Shown piece after piece: positions 35,852 through 45,005 of a stretch of DNA of 64,000 nt. Within the stretch, counting starts at the first letter, position 1, and every line of letters begins with the position of its first letter. Source of the DNA: Pedobacter heparinus DSM 2366 (GTDB lineage: Bacteria > Bacteroidota > Bacteroidia > Sphingobacteriales > Sphingobacteriaceae); contig NC_013061.1 in the NCBI RefSeq assembly GCF_000023825.1, forward strand, positions 2,542,001-2,606,000. Direction: 5' to 3'. Made by a program: the position numbers and the translations under genes. The notes under the pieces are model-generated. The model worked only from the letters and a program-made list of their open reading frames with translations, did no database searches and was not told the origin of the DNA.

Positions 35852-38029
35852 ATGATAACAAATAGTAAAACAATAATTGTATCCAATCGCTTACCGGTTA
35901 AAATTACAGAAGAAAACGGGGAATATATACTTAGCCCGAGTGAAGGCGGCCTGGCCACTGGTTTAGGTTCTGTGTATAAAAGAAATAACAACATCTGGAT
36001 TGGCTGGCCGGGCATAGAAATCCCTGAGCACCGGCAGGCTGAAGTCACCGAGAAACTAGCCGGTTTAAATCTTATACCTGTTTTCTTAAGTAATGAAGAG
36101 ATCAGTCTATATTACGAAGGCTTTTCAAATGAAGTACTCTGGCCGGTATTCCATTATCTGGTTACTTACGCAAATTTTGAACAGGCTTATTGGGATTCCT
36201 ACAAAACTGTAAATGAGAAATTTAAGGCGGTTACTTTAAATCACCTTAACAGCGACGATATCATATGGATTCACGATTACCAGCTGCTCCTGCTGCCTTG
36301 TCTCATAAGGTCGGAGCAGCAGGAAGTTACCATAGGCTTTTTTCAGCACATTCCTTTTCCTTCGTTTGAAATTTTCCGGCTCATCCCCTGGAGGGAACAA
36401 TTGATTGCGGGAATGCTGGGCGCTGATCTGCTGGGCTTTCATACTTTTGATGATGCCAGACACTTTTTAAGTGCGGCATCCAGACTTTCTTCCAGTAACC
36501 TGTCGGACAATATACTTATCTATAAGAACCGACAGGTAGTAGTAGAGGCTTTTCCAATGGGTATAGATGCAGAAAAATTTGATAAGCTGACCAGAACGGA
36601 AAAAGTAGCCCGGTATACCAGCTCATTTAAAGCCAGTCTGAAAAATGTAAAGACCATACTTACTATTGACAGACTGGATTACAGTAAGGGTATATTGCAA
36701 CGTTTACAGGCTTTTGAACTGCTGTTACAACTACATCCTGAATATATCGGTAAACTTGCACTTTACATGATTGTTGTGCCTTCAAGGGATACAGTACCCA
36801 GGTATAAAGAATTAAAAGATCAGATAGATCAGCTTGTAGGAAATATAAATGCCCGTTTCCGGACCATCAACTGGGTACCCGTACATTATTTTTACAGGTC
36901 ATTCTCTGTCGAATTTCTTTCGGCCATTTACAGTACGGCTGATATCTGCCTCGTAACACCCATGCGCGACGGGATGAACCTGGTTAGTAAAGAATATGTG
37001 GCTTCAAGAAGCAACGGGGATGGCGTACTGATATTAAGTGAAATGGCCGGTGCCTCAAAAGAACTAAATGAGGCCCTAATTGTAAACCCAAATGACATTG
37101 GCAACATTATGGAGGCTATTGTGCAGGCCATAAACATGTCGCCTGAAGAGCAGCATAAAAGAATAAAAAGTATGCGTGCCATTGTAAACAAGTTTAACAT
37201 CCATCTTTGGGTCAAAAACTTTATGGATAAACTTAATGAAGTAAAATCGATGCAGGAATCTTTACATACCAAACATGCAGTAGCAGCAGTAAGGGCACAA
37301 ATTGCGGCAGACTATAAAAAGGCAAAAGACCGGTATATTTTTCTGGATTATGATGGTACCCTGGTGGGTTTTAAAGGTGATATTGATCAGGCCTCACCTG
37401 ATGAGGAATTGTATTCAATTTTAAACAAGCTGATCCTTGACCCTGCAAACCGCGTAATACTGATCAGTGGACGCCGTTATCAGACCTTACAGCAATGGTT
37501 CGGACATTTAAATCTGGATATGATTGCCGAACACGGCGCATGGCAGAAATACAGGGATGCAGAATGGAAGGCCCTGCCCCTGCTTACCGATAAATGGAAA
37601 CAGGAGATCAGAACTGTACTGGATATCTATACCGACCGCACCCCTGGTTCTTTTATCGAAGAAAAAAGTTATTCGCTGGTTTGGCATTACCGTAAGGCCG
37701 AGGAAGGTTTGGGCGAATTAAGGGCCAATGAGATCATCAATCATTTGCGGATGGTTATTGCCGATAAAGGACTGCAGATGATGCCCGGAAACAAGGTTAT
37801 AGAATTTAAAAATATTGAAGTAAACAAAGGTAAAGCAGCACAAAACTGGCTTTATGATAACGATCCCGATTTTATACTGGCACTTGGTGATGACCATACG
37901 GACGAAGATATCTTTAAAGCTTTAGCGCCCGAAGCATATACCATTAAAGTGGGCAGTAACATTTCAGCGGCCCGGTATTACCTCAAAGATTATAAAGAAG
38001 TAAGAGAACTGCTTAAAGACCTGTGTTAA
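35852..38029 (+). CDS. Bifunctional trehalose-6-phosphate synthase/phosphatase (OtsA-OtsB fusion)
   Basis: 725 residues, cytoplasmic. Residues 1 to about 465 are the GT20 synthase: SNRLPVKI, SEGGLATGLGS, IHDYQL, HIPFPS, DRLDYSKGI and PMRDGMNLVSKEY, which join glucose to glucose-6-phosphate. Residues about 490-725 are the HAD phosphatase: DYDGT (nucleophile Asp499, acid Asp501), LISGR and GDDHTDEDIF, which yields free trehalose. The fusion gives osmo- and desiccation protection in one protein. Divergent from regulator 2 and convergent with the GH15 gene, sharing a TTAA for both stop codons. Confidence 0.95.
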   Translation: MITNSKTIIVSNRLPVKITEENGEYILSPSEGGLATGLGSVYKRNNNIWIGWPGIEIPEHRQAEVTEKLAGLNLIPVFLSNEEISLYYEGFSNEVLWPVFHYLVTYANFEQAYWDSYKTVNEKFKAVTLNHLNSDDIIWIHDYQLLLLPCLIRSEQQEVTIGFFQHIPFPSFEIFRLIPWREQLIAGMLGADLLGFHTFDDARHFLSAASRLSSSNLSDNILIYKNRQVVVEAFPMGIDAEKFDKLTRTEKVARYTSSFKASLKNVKTILTIDRLDYSKGILQRLQAFELLLQLHPEYIGKLALYMIVVPSRDTVPRYKELKDQIDQLVGNINARFRTINWVPVHYFYRSFSVEFLSAIYSTADICLVTPMRDGMNLVSKEYVASRSNGDGVLILSEMAGASKELNEALIVNPNDIGNIMEAIVQAINMSPEEQHKRIKSMRAIVNKFNIHLWVKNFMDKLNEVKSMQESLHTKHAVAAVRAQIAADYKKAKDRYIFLDYDGTLVGFKGDIDQASPDEELYSILNKLILDPANRVILISGRRYQTLQQWFGHLNLDMIAEHGAWQKYRDAEWKALPLLTDKWKQEIRTVLDIYTDRTPGSFIEEKSYSLVWHYRKAEEGLGELRANEIINHLRMVIADKGLQMMPGNKVIEFKNIEVNKGKAAQNWLYDNDPDFILALGDDHTDEDIFKALAPEAYTIKVGSNISAARYYLKDYKEVRELLKDLC

Positions 38030-39810
38030 AGAAACACAGGTCTGTCCAGTTTTATCGCAATCCTGTGCGCGGCATTCATCAGGCCAACATGACTGTAAGC
38101 CTGCGGAAAATTGCCCCACTGACTGCCGTCATTTTCATCAACATCCTCACTAAACAACAACAGGTGGTTGGCATATTTAATGATAGATTCAAACTCCTTG
38201 ATGGCATCATCCAGGCGCCCAACACAGGCCAGGGCCTCCACATACCAGAACGCACAGATTAGAAAGGTGGTTTTAGGCCGGCCAAAATCATCCTTATGTA
38301 AATACCTGTAGAACAGTCCGTTTTCGGCCTTTAGTTCCTGCTCCAGGGCAATCAGATGATCTTTGGCTTTTTGTGATAAAGGATCTAAATAATTCATTAA
38401 TATGAGTTGCAGGGTACTGGCATCCAGATACGGACTGCCTACAGCATGGTTGTAAACCTTACGTACCGGATCATAACAGTCCTCTATGTGCCTGGCGGCT
38501 TTATCAATTAATATCTGTGCACGTTCTTCATACAATTTATTCCCTATTGTTCTGGCCATTTTTAAGGCTGCATTGGCACCAGCCCATTGAAACAGATTGG
38601 TATAACAATGGGTATTGGCAATGTTTCTGAATTCCCATATCCCTGCATCTTTCTCATCAATTGTACGTTCTATCTTTTTCAGCAGATAATCCAGCCATTT
38701 TTCAGAATCCTTTCTTTCAGAATAAATAAAACGGTGATCTGTGTATAAAGGCAGCATAGAAACCAGAACCTGTCCATAAATATCATTTTGTATATGTTCA
38801 TAAGCCTGGTTACCTACGCGGATTGGCTTGTTGCCCATATAGCCCTTCAGATGCCCCAGTTTTCGCTCGGTAAGTACCCTTTCTCCGGCAATGCCAAACA
38901 AAGGCTGGTATCGTTCATCATCCCTGAAAGAAATATCTGTAATGTAATTGAAATACCGCTCCATCTCTTCAAAGTGGCCAATGTGATTTAATGAAGTGAT
39001 CACATAATAAGTGTCGCGCATCCAGCAATAGCGGTAGTCCCAGTTCCTGCCGCTCCCATCCGATTCCGGTAAGCTGGTTGTACTGGCTGCAATAATGGCC
39101 CCTGTATCCTCATACTGATGAATTTTTAAGGTCAAAGCTGAACGGATGACATACGACTGGTAAAAACCGGCAATCGTAGAATGTTTGATCCAGGTCCGCC
39201 AGTATTTAATGGTTTCCCTTAAAAAGCGCTCTGCAGTGCTGATAATGGGTGCATCCAGTTCATGCCCGTAAGTCAGTATCAGGTATTTGGGCTCATTCAA
39301 AGCAAAATATTTCTCATCTTCAATATAGCTTAATGAAATATTGGTGCTCAGTTGCATATCCTCATCATCCCCATTAAATTCAATGTGGTTGCTGCCCCTG
39401 CTGCCCTTTTGTTTTTTACGCCCATATTCATATACCGGCTTACATCTCACCCTTATCCTGGGATTACCTTCCAGGGGCTCTATTTTTCTGATCAGCATCA
39501 GGGGTTTATAATACCGTTCAAACTGATAAAAACGGGGGGCAAAGTCCATCACCCTGTATTTTCCTTCCGGATTGCTTATTTCGGTACAAATGACATTGGT
39601 ATTTTCCAGATAATACTGCCGCGATATATACTCACCAGCTGGTAATACGGAAAATTCCCCGCCTTTTTCTTTATCCAGCAAGCCCCCAAATACAAAGCTG
39701 CTGTCAAACCTTGGCCAGCAAAGCCAGTCTACATTTGTATTTTTATTGATGTGGGCAAGATAAGCGCAATTTCCAATAATTCCCGTTTGGTAGGTGTGTC
39801 TCTCAGTCAT
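38026..39810 (-). CDS. Glycoside hydrolase family 15 protein (glucoamylase/trehalase type)
   Basis: 594 residues, no signal peptide, so cytoplasmic. N-terminal beta-sandwich (GIIGNCAYLAHINKNTNVDWLCWPRFDS is its start region) and an (alpha/alpha)6 catalytic barrel with NWDYRYCWMRDTYY, as in bacterial GH15 enzymes. Members hydrolyse alpha-1,4 or alpha,alpha-1,1-glucosides; the mycobacterial trehalase is of this family, and a trehalose synthase gene next door supports a trehalase role. It overlaps the OtsAB gene by 4 bp tail to tail. Confidence 0.9.
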   Translation of the reverse strand: MTERHTYQTGIIGNCAYLAHINKNTNVDWLCWPRFDSSFVFGGLLDKEKGGEFSVLPAGEYISRQYYLENTNVICTEISNPEGKYRVMDFAPRFYQFERYYKPLMLIRKIEPLEGNPRIRVRCKPVYEYGRKKQKGSRGSNHIEFNGDDEDMQLSTNISLSYIEDEKYFALNEPKYLILTYGHELDAPIISTAERFLRETIKYWRTWIKHSTIAGFYQSYVIRSALTLKIHQYEDTGAIIAASTTSLPESDGSGRNWDYRYCWMRDTYYVITSLNHIGHFEEMERYFNYITDISFRDDERYQPLFGIAGERVLTERKLGHLKGYMGNKPIRVGNQAYEHIQNDIYGQVLVSMLPLYTDHRFIYSERKDSEKWLDYLLKKIERTIDEKDAGIWEFRNIANTHCYTNLFQWAGANAALKMARTIGNKLYEERAQILIDKAARHIEDCYDPVRKVYNHAVGSPYLDASTLQLILMNYLDPLSQKAKDHLIALEQELKAENGLFYRYLHKDDFGRPKTTFLICAFWYVEALACVGRLDDAIKEFESIIKYANHLLLFSEDVDENDGSQWGNFPQAYSHVGLMNAAHRIAIKLDRPVFL

Positions 39811-39908
39811 ACATTATAGCTATTGTTTCTTATATCAACAGCATTTATAATGATTTGTTGAGCAAAATGCAATTTTACCAGGCTGGGTAATTTATTTTGA
39901 AAATAAAA

Positions 39909-41063
39909 TTATTTGATAAAACTGTTATACAAGCTGCTCACTGTTGCCCTTAATACATCGTTAAAACCCCTGGTATAGGTAGGATTACAGCCATTGGTGA
40001 TCACCACAATTCCAAATTTTTCATCAGGCTGAAAAAACATAGCACTATACAGGCCATAAGCAGAACCTGTATGCCCCTTCATAACTTTGCCGGGTATCAT
40101 ATCTGCTGTAGTCAATATGGCCAAACCATAACCTTCCTCATCAGATACTTTGGTCTGCATAATTTTAGCACTCTTTTTTGAGATGATCCTGCCTCCTTTA
40201 TATTTTCCAAGGTTCATGTGCATGGTCATGTATTTTGCCAGGTCCGTCGCCGAAATTTTCATTCCTCCTGTCGGAGAAAATATGGGGGTGCTGTACCCCA
40301 TTATATAATTCCTGATGTCCTCACTCCTCGGGGCATAAGCCAAAGGTGCTGCATTGAATTTCCGGGCTGCAGCATCATATTCATACAAGGTGGCAAAACG
40401 GCTGGCATCCAGCGAGTCTACACAATACCCGCCATATAAACCCAGGCGGTCTAAAATATGGTGTTTCACATACTGATCGAAACGCTCACCAGAAAGTTTT
40501 TCTATTACAGCCCCAACCATGTTGTAGTTCAGGTTACAATATCTGTATCCTTTTCCGGGTTCATAGTTGTTATAACATTTTGCCCAGTTCACATTTTTTT
40601 CCGGGTTAATCGCATCCAGGTTAAAATAACCTTCGCTGTCGTTGATGCTCGAGGTATGGGACATGACCATTTTCAGGGTAATTACCGTATTCGGATATTT
40701 TGGGTTTCTGACTTTAAAACCAACAAGGTTACTAAAGTCATCATCTAATGATACCTTTCCGGCATCCACAAACTGTAGAATAGAAGTTGCAGAAAATGAT
40801 TTTGAGATCGAAGCGATCCTAAAGATATCCCTGTTTTCAAGCAGTGTATTTTTCTCTATATCTTTTAGCCCAAAGGAGTTGCTGTATATCAGTTCCCCTT
40901 TTTTTACCACTGCTACAGAAAGTCCTACAACTTCCAGCTTTTTCATGATGCTTTTTAATTCAGCTTCTGCTTCAGCAGTTTTTACCTGGGCAAGGCCAGA
41001 AAAAGTAGTGCATATAGTCAGAACAACTATCAGGTAATATTTTAAAGAGGTTATTGTAGTCAT
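39909..41063 (-). CDS. Serine hydrolase of the beta-lactamase (class C)/DD-peptidase family
   Basis: 384 residues, signal peptide ending about FSGLA. Active-site marks: SxxK as S85-I-S-K88, YxN as Y175-C-N177, and HTG near residue 333 in place of KTG. Class C-like proteins of this sort act as esterases, peptidases or rarely beta-lactamases; the substrate is unknown. Its ATG lies inside the 3' arm of a perfect 10-bp hairpin, and a structured RNA with terminator lies upstream, so expression may be controlled at the leader. Confidence 0.88.
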   Translation of the reverse strand: MTTITSLKYYLIVVLTICTTFSGLAQVKTAEAEAELKSIMKKLEVVGLSVAVVKKGELIYSNSFGLKDIEKNTLLENRDIFRIASISKSFSATSILQFVDAGKVSLDDDFSNLVGFKVRNPKYPNTVITLKMVMSHTSSINDSEGYFNLDAINPEKNVNWAKCYNNYEPGKGYRYCNLNYNMVGAVIEKLSGERFDQYVKHHILDRLGLYGGYCVDSLDASRFATLYEYDAAARKFNAAPLAYAPRSEDIRNYIMGYSTPIFSPTGGMKISATDLAKYMTMHMNLGKYKGGRIISKKSAKIMQTKVSDEEGYGLAILTTADMIPGKVMKGHTGSAYGLYSAMFFQPDEKFGIVVITNGCNPTYTRGFNDVLRATVSSLYNSFIK

Positions 41064-41085
41064 GGCTTAATGGTGTTAAGCCATG
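41061..41085 (-). promoter_or_regulatory. Hairpin enclosing the start codon of the serine hydrolase
   Basis: Perfect inverted repeat CATGGCTTAA / TTAAGCCATG with a 5-nt loop. In the mRNA the 3' arm ends with the start codon AUG (41063-41061), and the 5' arm holds a two-codon reading frame AUG-GCU-UAA. The structure would hide the start codon. Confidence 0.6.
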
Positions 41086-41118
41086 AAGATACATATTTTG
41101 AACAAATGCTTATGCATA

Positions 41119-41149
41119 CAAAAGCCCTATGCTTAACATAGGGCTTTTG
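41119..41149. terminator. Terminator hairpin
   Basis: Perfect 13-bp stem CAAAAGCCCTATG / CATAGGGCTTTTG with a 5-nt loop. T-rich on both strands. No complete protein gene ends just before it on either strand other than the distant ABC operon, which suggests it ends a small RNA. Confidence 0.7.
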
Positions 41150-41235
41150 TTGGGTTGTTGTATGCTGTGCCTGCCCTACGCGGATCACCCACTCACAGGA
41201 CTTTTTTGTCAGGATGTCTTGCAACTATTACCTAT
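41119..41235 (-). ncRNA. Candidate structured small RNA or leader RNA
   Basis: Gene-free stretch of about 115 nt ending in a strong terminator hairpin. On the minus strand GUUG near the 5' end (41225) can pair with CAAC near 41155, enclosing an inner CCUG/CAGG stem (about 41200 and 41170) separated by large bubbles, a form reminiscent of 6S-type RNA. It precedes the serine hydrolase gene by about 60 bp, so an attenuating leader is also possible. No consensus promoter was found and no family was confirmed. Confidence 0.4.
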
Positions 41236-41374
41236 AACAATTTAGCAAATATGTAGTTTGGATTTGTGATAATTTTATTAACAAATTAACAATTCGCTGT
41301 CTTTTTTATATATCTGTTTCATAATGAATAATTTAATAAAACAGGCCCTTCTATAAAATTTATCTGATATAAGT

Positions 41375-41382
41375 TATATTTG
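41375..41382 (+). promoter_or_regulatory. -7 box of small membrane protein gene
   Basis: TATATTTG matches TAnnTTTG exactly, 29 bp upstream of the ATG at 41412. No TTTG at -33. Confidence 0.5.
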
Positions 41383-41411
41383 TAGCGAGGTAATCATTAA
41401 AACCTAATTAT

Positions 41412-41510
41412 ATGGCAACTTTAATCAGCTTAGTCACTTTATCGGCAATCATCATTGTAACCGCATTTTATCTTACATTCAGGAAAAAGAAAGAAACCAG
41501 CGGACATTAA
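41412..41510 (+). CDS. Small single-pass membrane protein, 32 residues
   Basis: ATG at 41412 to TAA at 41510. The product starts MATLISLVTLSAII, is hydrophobic for about 20 residues and ends with a basic cluster FRKKKETSGH, so it should span the inner membrane once with the tail inside. An exact -7 box lies 29 bp upstream. It is convergent with the ABC transporter genes, 11 bp apart. Function unknown. Short ORFs can occur by chance, but the promoter and charge pattern favour a real gene. Confidence 0.55.
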   Translation: MATLISLVTLSAIIIVTAFYLTFRKKKETSGH

Positions 41511-41521
41511 TACCCCCGCTG

Positions 41522-43282
41522 TTAACTACTTCGTTTGCCTTTCAACAGCATGTCTATGGCATGGGCAAGCGTACCTGCTTTAATCACCTCACCTGAATTC
41601 ACAAAATAGATTTCATCTGCATTTTCTATAGTGTTTAAGCGGTGTGCAATGATCACCAGGGTGGTTTCTTTTGGTAGTTTCTTCAGAATATCACTTAGCA
41701 ATTGCTCCGTAACCGTATCTATGTTTGCAGTGGCTTCATCAAGAATAAGTAATTCCGGGTTTCGCAATACTGCTCTCATAAAAGCAATCAGCTGTTTTTG
41801 GCCCAGACTAATGCTGTCAGAATTGGAAGCAATTTCTGTTTCCAGCCCTTTGTCAAATAAAGCAAGGATACCCTCCAGATGAGCTTCCTTGATCACCTGT
41901 TCAAGCTGCGCATTGCTATAATCCGCATAAGCTTTGTTGCTATATAAGATATTATCTTTTACCGTGCCCGTAAAAAGAAATGGTTCCTGTAAAATGAAGC
42001 CGATCTTATTGCTGCGTTCTGCGGCAGTATATGATCGGATGTCCTTTCCGTTTAACAGCACTGTCCCTTTAGTGGTATCGTATAAACGGGCCATCAATGA
42101 CGCTGTAGTGGTTTTACCACCACCGGTTGGCCCGATAAAAGCATAGGTCTTACCTTTTTGAAGCTCGAAACTGATATTGTGCAGTATTTCCTGACTACCG
42201 GCATACGAAAAATGAACATTTCTGAAGCTCAACAGTGCATCTGAGGTTTTTTCAGTGCTGTCCGTAATTACCTGCAGGTCATTTTCAAGCGATAAGATCT
42301 GGGAAATCCTGTCCCAGGCCGCCAAAGCCACCTGGAAACTGCTCCATAATGCGGCCAGCTGACGTAGCGGGTTATAGAAATTAACGGCATAAGACAGATA
42401 GCTGATCAGCAGACCGATAGTAAATTCACCTATTGCAATCAGATGGATGCCATATATCAATACCACCAATTGCGCAAGGCTGGAAAACAACCCAAATACG
42501 GGTATAAAAATGGTATTTGCTATCCCCGCCCCAATGGCTGTCCTGTAATTTTGCTGATTGGTCTCATCAAAACGTTTTCTGAAGTAATCCCGGCGGTTAA
42601 ATGCAATGATCACTTTAAAATTGTTTAAACTTTCCTGTATGCCTGCACTTAAATTACCTACACTTTTCAGGTTCAGCGCATTTTTACTTTTTACCCAGGC
42701 AGATACCAATGCGGTAAATAGCAATATAAACATAGCCGGTGTAAGTGTAGCCGCCCCCAGCTTAAAATTAATCAGCAACAAAAAAATGCCCGAGCCCAGC
42801 ATGGTAAAGATGCTGCTCAGAAACTGCATCAGTGACTGGGAAAAGAACTGGTTAAGTTTATCTGTATCGTTATTCACCCTCGAGATCAGATCTCCTGCTT
42901 TATTCTGACTGAAGAAAGATACCGGTAACTCCTGTAGCTTACTGAAAATTGCATTTCTAAGCGCATAAAGCGTCCGCTGCCCCACTCCCCCCATCAATTT
43001 GGTTTGCAGATAGCCCGTTGCCAGGGTAACCAGGAACATAACAAACAGCAAACACGAGTACAGCAGCACCCCCTCATATTGTTTGGTACTGATATATGTA
43101 TCTATGGTATGGCCAATAATCAGTGGAGACAACAACAACAGTGTCGAATTGATCACGATCGCTACAAAAGCAAACAAAAGATTGCGGCGCTCATCCGAAA
43201 TCAGCTGTAACAACTTTTTGAGCACTGCAAATGTAGATTTCTTTTCTTCCTTACCGCTAATCTGGTTAAGATTGTAGTTCAT
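41522..43282 (-). CDS. ABC exporter half-transporter, subunit with degenerate signature
   Basis: 586 residues: six-helix permease (about 35-330) and ATPase domain (about 350-580). Walker A GPTGGGKTT (about 382), signature ISLGQKQ (about 489) in place of LSGGQ, Walker B LLILDEAT (about 510) with catalytic Glu kept. Its start overlaps the end of the second ABC gene by 17 bp, so the two make a heterodimer of the BmrCD/TM287-288 type. Likely exports lipids or drugs; substrate unknown. Confidence 0.92.
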   Translation of the reverse strand: MNYNLNQISGKEEKKSTFAVLKKLLQLISDERRNLLFAFVAIVINSTLLLLSPLIIGHTIDTYISTKQYEGVLLYSCLLFVMFLVTLATGYLQTKLMGGVGQRTLYALRNAIFSKLQELPVSFFSQNKAGDLISRVNNDTDKLNQFFSQSLMQFLSSIFTMLGSGIFLLLINFKLGAATLTPAMFILLFTALVSAWVKSKNALNLKSVGNLSAGIQESLNNFKVIIAFNRRDYFRKRFDETNQQNYRTAIGAGIANTIFIPVFGLFSSLAQLVVLIYGIHLIAIGEFTIGLLISYLSYAVNFYNPLRQLAALWSSFQVALAAWDRISQILSLENDLQVITDSTEKTSDALLSFRNVHFSYAGSQEILHNISFELQKGKTYAFIGPTGGGKTTTASLMARLYDTTKGTVLLNGKDIRSYTAAERSNKIGFILQEPFLFTGTVKDNILYSNKAYADYSNAQLEQVIKEAHLEGILALFDKGLETEIASNSDSISLGQKQLIAFMRAVLRNPELLILDEATANIDTVTEQLLSDILKKLPKETTLVIIAHRLNTIENADEIYFVNSGEVIKAGTLAHAIDMLLKGKRSS

Positions 43283-45005
43283 AATTGCTGGTGCTTTGTT
43301 GTGAGTTATAAATCTGAACGTATTCGGGACTGCTTTTCATAAGTGTGGCATGGCTACCCTGAGCAATAATTTCACCCTGCATCAACAATATAACCTGATC
43401 ATAATTTTCTACAGCTGCTATTTTTTGTGTAACTGAGAGTAAGGTCAATCCGGGATAATTGCGCTGCACATTTGCTAAAATACGCTGCTCTGTATGGGTA
43501 TCTACCCTTGCTGTAAAATCGTCCAGCAGCAATACTTTGGGGTTTAAGGCAAGTGCCCTGGCCAGCATGATCCTTTGTTTCTGTCCACCTGAAAGGTTGC
43601 TGCCCCTTTCGGCTATTACTGTACTTAGTTTTTCCGGCAGGGCATCTATAAAATCCTTCAGTTCAGCAGTTTCTATAGCTTTTTCCAGCGCTGCGTCAGT
43701 AACCATATCGTTAAATGCAATGTTTTCACGAATGCTCATGTTAAAAATAATGCTGTCCTGAAAAACAAACCCGATCTGGTTGTGAAAAGATTCCCTTACA
43801 TATTGGTCAACCGCATGGCCGTCAAATAAAATTTCACCACTATCCGGTTTAATCAGCCCTGTAAGCAAATAAAGTAATTGTGTTTTTCCGGCAGCGGTAG
43901 GTCCAATAATTGCAGTTTTTGATCCTGCCTGCAACTGAAAGGAAATGTCCTTCAATACAGGCTTTTGCCCGTAAAATACATGGATTCCCTTCATTTCCAC
44001 ATTACCCTTTAAAGTATTGGTAAGTTTACCGGTATCCGCTGTATTTGCCTGGTTCAGCACATGGGCAATGCGACCGTATGACGCAGTAGCCTGTGCAATT
44101 ACATTACTCATAAAGCCAATTACAATAATCGGGAAAATAAGCAGGGCCAGATAACTGTTAAATGCAGCAAAATCGCCCAATGTCATGCTGTTGTTTATAA
44201 CATAATGGCCACCCAATAACAAAATGGTTAATCCTGCTAAATTGGCAACAAATATGATCAGGGGTATCAAACCAGCAAAAAGGTTTAATATAGAAAGGCC
44301 CAAATCCCGGGCCCTGGTATTTGCAGATAGAAATTTAACATACTCCAGCTGCTGTGAGTTGATCACACGGATCAGGGCAGCCCCCAGTATACTTTCATTA
44401 ATCACCTTATTCAGCCAGTCTATCACTTCCCTGCTCTGTTTAAAAAGTACACTTACTTTTTTGATGACAAGAAAAAAAGTGACCCCAATGATGGGTATGA
44501 TAGCGATAATGGCCAGGGCAAGCTTCCAGTTAATGGTCAGCAATAAGATCGTTGCCCCTATTATGATAAAAATGGATGAAGTGATGGAAACAATGGCCTG
44601 TGATATAAACATTTTGATAGAATCCACATCAGCAGTTAGGTTGGTAAGCAGTTTTGAAGGATTGGCCTGTTCTATATAAATATTGCTTTGTCTGGAAATC
44701 TGATCGGCAAGCTTTGTCCGGAGGTCTCTGGCTACTTTTTCCGAAGCATAAGTTTGAATAATGCTCTGCAGGAAGGTAAAAAGAAAAACAAACAGGATCG
44801 CTACAGAAAATTTAATCAGAATGGAATTGAGATCAAAAGTTCCATTCGTATAAGCATCTATTCCATTGGCCACAATTTTAGGCAGCAAAAGATTTACCCC
44901 ATTGCTCAGTAATGCAAAAAGAAGCAATAAAACGATCAGCCCTTTATAGGGTTTTAGCAAACTGAAAATACCTGGTTTTTTTTGTCCGCTAGGAGATTTT
45001 TTCAT
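43266..45005 (-). CDS. ABC exporter half-transporter, subunit with degenerate Walker B
   Basis: 579 residues from ATG at 45005 (an ATG six codons earlier at 45023 is possible). Permease with six helices, then ATPase: Walker A GPTAAGKTQ (about 366), signature LSGGQKQR (about 469, normal), Walker B LLLDDFTARVD (about 490) with Asp in place of catalytic Glu. This complements the partner's defect, leaving one active and one degenerate ATP site in the pair. Overlaps the oxidoreductase gene by 17 bp upstream and the partner by 17 bp downstream, so the three form one operon. Confidence 0.92.
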   Translation of the reverse strand: MKKSPSGQKKPGIFSLLKPYKGLIVLLLLFALLSNGVNLLLPKIVANGIDAYTNGTFDLNSILIKFSVAILFVFLFTFLQSIIQTYASEKVARDLRTKLADQISRQSNIYIEQANPSKLLTNLTADVDSIKMFISQAIVSITSSIFIIIGATILLLTINWKLALAIIAIIPIIGVTFFLVIKKVSVLFKQSREVIDWLNKVINESILGAALIRVINSQQLEYVKFLSANTRARDLGLSILNLFAGLIPLIIFVANLAGLTILLLGGHYVINNSMTLGDFAAFNSYLALLIFPIIVIGFMSNVIAQATASYGRIAHVLNQANTADTGKLTNTLKGNVEMKGIHVFYGQKPVLKDISFQLQAGSKTAIIGPTAAGKTQLLYLLTGLIKPDSGEILFDGHAVDQYVRESFHNQIGFVFQDSIIFNMSIRENIAFNDMVTDAALEKAIETAELKDFIDALPEKLSTVIAERGSNLSGGQKQRIMLARALALNPKVLLLDDFTARVDTHTEQRILANVQRNYPGLTLLSVTQKIAAVENYDQVILLMQGEIIAQGSHATLMKSSPEYVQIYNSQQSTSNYELQS

